Shown in pieces: positions 61,159 to 64,000 of a stretch of DNA of 64,000 bases. The stretch's first letter is position 1, and each line of letters starts with the position of its first letter. The stretch lies in the NCBI RefSeq assembly GCF_031877795.1, contig NC_133971.1:66338463-66402462 (forward strand), written 5' to 3'. The DNA comes from Strix aluco (taxonomy: Eukaryota > Chordata > Aves > Strigiformes > Strigidae). The notes beneath the pieces are model-generated. The model was not told the DNA's origin. It made no database searches and was given only the letters and a program-made list of their open reading frames with translations. The position numbers and the translations under genes were made by a program.

Positions 61159-61947
61159 TATTACTTCTGTTGGTTAAAAAAGGGGAAAGAAAAAGGCAGA
61201 TCTTAAAGCCATATTGCTTTGGAGATGAGAGGAAGTTAAAATATCCACTTCTGTTTGAAATGTACCTCTTTTTCCTGTTAAAACCTCTAGTTTTAGGAAT
61301 GGGGCTTTCATGGTGACCACAGGGAAAGTTTAGGCTAACCGTGGTAGCATTGTCAGCTAATCCCACCTTCTGTTTCTGCTCTGACCACAAAATTCAAACC
61401 CTAACGGGCCCAAAGGCAGTGATTAGGCGAGAGCTGCCCTGTGCACATGATAGGTGGTATTTACAGTTATGGGAATATGAATAAAGAAAGCATGCTCCAG
61501 AAAGGCGTTAATTGCCGTCAGTTACAAATACCACGGCAGGAAGGAGAACTAAAACCAGTACGCAGTTTCTTATGTTGATGATGGAGGGCAAGTATAGCCA
61601 CAAACGGAAGATTTGAGAGACAAAAAGATATTTGTAAATAAAAGTGAGGAGGAATTCTAAATTGGAGCAACCACACTCCAACCACAGTGCAGCCCTGGGG
61701 CCATCCACGCCATGGACAGGGCCAGAGCTTGGCTTTGTCTGCCACTGCAAACGGGTGGATGGATGGAAGGTGTCACTGCATTGTGTGTGTGTGCAGAGCA
61801 CCTGGCCAAAGCACTGCAAAAATTGTCAGGACTTCCAGCACTTTTCTCCAAAGTAAGGGGAAAAAATTAAAAATGAAAAGGAAAACCCCTGAGAATCACT
61901 AGCTCAGTTCAGGAGTACTCCTCTTGCTGGCCTAATTTATGCAGCCC

Positions 61948-61991
61948 GGTAAGCCTCTGCACAGAGGCTTACCAACCAAGCCTCTGCACAG
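61948..61991. repeat. Near-perfect palindrome followed by a direct repeat of one arm
   Basis: GGTAAGCCTCTG (61948-61959), a two-base CA centre, and CAGAGGCTTACC (61962-61973) form a 12-bp stem with almost no loop. The 14-mer AAGCCTCTGCACAG (61951-61964) recurs at 61978-61991, 27 bases on. One arm is thus present in both inverted and direct copies. Confidence 0.9.
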
Positions 61992-64000
61992 CTGTTCTGG
62001 TCTAAGTCAGCGTGACTGACTGGGGGAGAAGAACACACAAGACCTTTGGAAGATCCCTTCCCATAAATCACTTCTAATAAATTATTTACAGTTTACATTA
62101 GCAGCCACACCCTACACAATATCATTAAACTTTATGAGAGTTTGAATGAAAAACTGCATCTTACACAATATTTTTTCATCCTTACATGTAAGACATGGGT
62201 TTCTTTGAGGCTGTTCACCAGGCAAGTAATACTATTTTTTATTCAGCCACAGGGCAAACTGACATTACTTGCTTGAAAAATTGTACCTCTCTTATAGTGA
62301 AACATTAACAGTACTTCTTAAAAGCTATCTTACTTTGGCCTCACAGGTAAGGTGTGTGGGGGAAACTTGCTCTTGCAATAATTTAGGAAATGTGTTTATT
62401 TCAGAGTTACAGTTACAGCTACAGCACTAATGACTCGTGACATAGAAATCTTTTGGGTAATACCTGTACTAGAGAAAGCTCCCTGCCTTCATTCTCATGT
62501 TAACATGGGGACTTATGCAGCTGTTAGATCAAAGGCCTCAGAAGCTGCCCCTGCTTAGAGGCTGGAGATGTGTTGAACTTCGGCAAGTTTAGTCTGGTGG
62601 GGGTATGTTGTTGAGGCCAGGTTTTGTTTACATGCAAGCTGACACAACCCAAGGAGAGTTGGTACCTGGGGTCTGACAGGACTTATAGTGCTTTCCATAT
62701 AGGGTCTAAGGTGGGCAAGATCTTCTGCAAGGGGCTTAGAAGGAATCCGATATCTCATAGCCACAGCTGTCTGAATGCAAAGACTAGTGAGGACAAAAGT
62801 AACATCAGATTTTCCTGTAATGCAAAGTGTGAGGATGTTAACCTGAATCCATATGCCTGGGTGCTGACGACTGGATGATGTTGGCATGGCAGATGTACCT
62901 GGAACAGCTGTGTAGCAGCCACACTAAGGCAACTGTCAAGCTCTTAAACCTTCCCATCTGTCAGACCAAAAGACAGAGCCTGGTGGTTCTTTCACATCTC
63001 AAAGCAGCTTCACAACGGGGGAGATATGTCTGTGCTCCCCATTCTGGGGCCTTCCTGCTCCTTAAAGAGACCTGAGGTAAGTATTTCCAAACCAGAGGCT
63101 GGATCAAAAAAAGGTGGTGATTCACATGGGAGTAAACCTAGTGGACAGGGAGAGATGGTGGCACAAGCCACTTGCATCTAGAGCTAAGGGCATTGTAAGC
63201 TGGCTTTTCCTAAACTGTCTTGCACATTTGTTATTTTTTTCTGACTTATACAAAGAAGCAGCATCCAAGTGTGTTTTGTAAATTGACAAATGACAAGAAA
63301 TTAGGTGGCTGCTTTTCTGATTTCTCTTCCTTATAAACAAGGCCTCCCCTTCCCCCTGCTGCTCAGCAGAAGTAAACAATATTCCCTGGACCAAAATTTA
63401 GCTTTCCTCTACCTCATGGCAGTTAATACCATTAGACAGAGATCTCCAATTTAAGTGTCATAAAAGACTAATTATAATAAGGCCCTTGATGTCTCTCCCC
63501 AGGTGTGCCAGCTCAGGTTTCTGCTGAAGTCCTGTTGGGCAGGAGTTACTGGGACAGAACAAGAAAGGTGTTTTGTCATGCTACGGAGGAGGTTAATTCG
63601 AAAACTTCTCACATTATTGGTGAACCCAATTAAGTTCATTACTTTAGAGGAGTCCTGATTACGTCTGGAAAATATCTGATAACCCCAATAGCAAATTATG
63701 AGTAATTTGATAAAAGACCGCTCAAGTTTATGGTTACATGGCAACAGAGAATTTTGCTGACTTTTGAGTAAAAGTAATGACTAAGATCTGGGCAGAGAAA
63801 GCAGCACAGAATATCCACAGGGCAAAAAGAGCCTGGTTCTGTTTTCCTGCAAGGAAGTCCTGATGATGAGTAAAAGAGTATGTTGCCATGGAAGAAGACT
63901 TACTGGTTGTTCCCTGTTTCCACTAAGCAAATTATGCTGAGATCACCTTCCCAAGGAGGGTTGTCAAAGCTTACTTGCTTGCCCTATGTTTAAAATACGG

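Larger units (their letters stand above)
59431..64000. other. Single-copy stretch, no gene recognised
   Basis: Besides the listed repeats, no exon or RNA gene is supported. It contains a perfect two-unit tandem AATAGTCTATC (59999-60020). Frames up to 141 codons (minus 60294-60719) are partly translated microsatellite and have no domain. Confidence 0.55.

Noticed and set aside
1..64000. CRISPR arrays, operons, tRNA or rRNA genes
   Set aside because: No regularly spaced direct repeats, no closely packed genes and no structural RNA signatures. The sequence is vertebrate noncoding DNA.

Overview
This is avian nuclear DNA, most likely from a neognath bird. The main evidence is five CR1 LINE copies, several of them ending in the (ATTCTGTG)n-type 3' repeat typical of CR1. 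There is no L1, Alu or bacterial-style gene organisation. The background is AT-rich with short simple repeats and a thin layer of very old MIR-like fragments. I could not determine the species. I found no host protein-coding exon I would defend, so the window is probably a gene desert or the interior of a very large intron. Almost all short open frames are chance frames.

Layout. 1-14.67 kb: single-copy AT-rich sequence holding a 40-nt perfectly alternating purine-pyrimidine tract (10.25 kb) and a perfect hairpin (14.1 kb). 14.68-15.2 kb: an old CR1 3' end, minus strand. 15.2-29.0 kb: single-copy sequence with a poly-A run, a hairpin, a minisatellite, a MIR-like remnant and an octamer-type palindrome. 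29.01-29.97 kb: a second, diverged CR1 3' end, plus strand. 30-37 kb: single-copy sequence with a MIR fragment, a hairpin, and C-rich and G-rich tracts. 36.97-38.39 kb: a younger CR1, plus strand, carrying much of the reverse transcriptase. 38.4-44.6 kb: single-copy sequence with a MIR fragment. 44.65-45.35 kb: a CpG island preceded by a TATAAAAG box, the only strong promoter candidate not explained by a transposon. 45.35-54.3 kb: single-copy sequence with a probable solo LTR at 52.0-52.5 kb and a candidate conserved regulatory block at 53.8 kb. 54.31 to about 59.3 kb: a nearly full-length CR1, minus strand. 59.4-64 kb: single-copy sequence with G-rich/(GT)n DNA, a MIR-like remnant and two perfect inverted repeats.

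The centrepiece is the 54.3-59.3 kb CR1. In minus-strand order it holds a GC-rich 5' region, an ORF1 with coiled-coil and GDS-type esterase segments, an ORF2 with endonuclease and a reverse transcriptase whose FADD motif is intact, and the 3' repeat. It is dead: stops and frameshifts interrupt both frames, and a second, younger 0.7-kb CR1 3' end has landed in the opposite orientation inside the esterase part of ORF1. The 37-kb and 54-kb copies share a one-base deletion near the ORF2 C terminus that the nested copy lacks, which bears on subfamily history. The two copies also form a large inverted pair about 16 kb apart. No operon-like or novel protein system is visible. The interest lies in retrotransposon history, one orphan CpG-island promoter, and several DNA-structure motifs.
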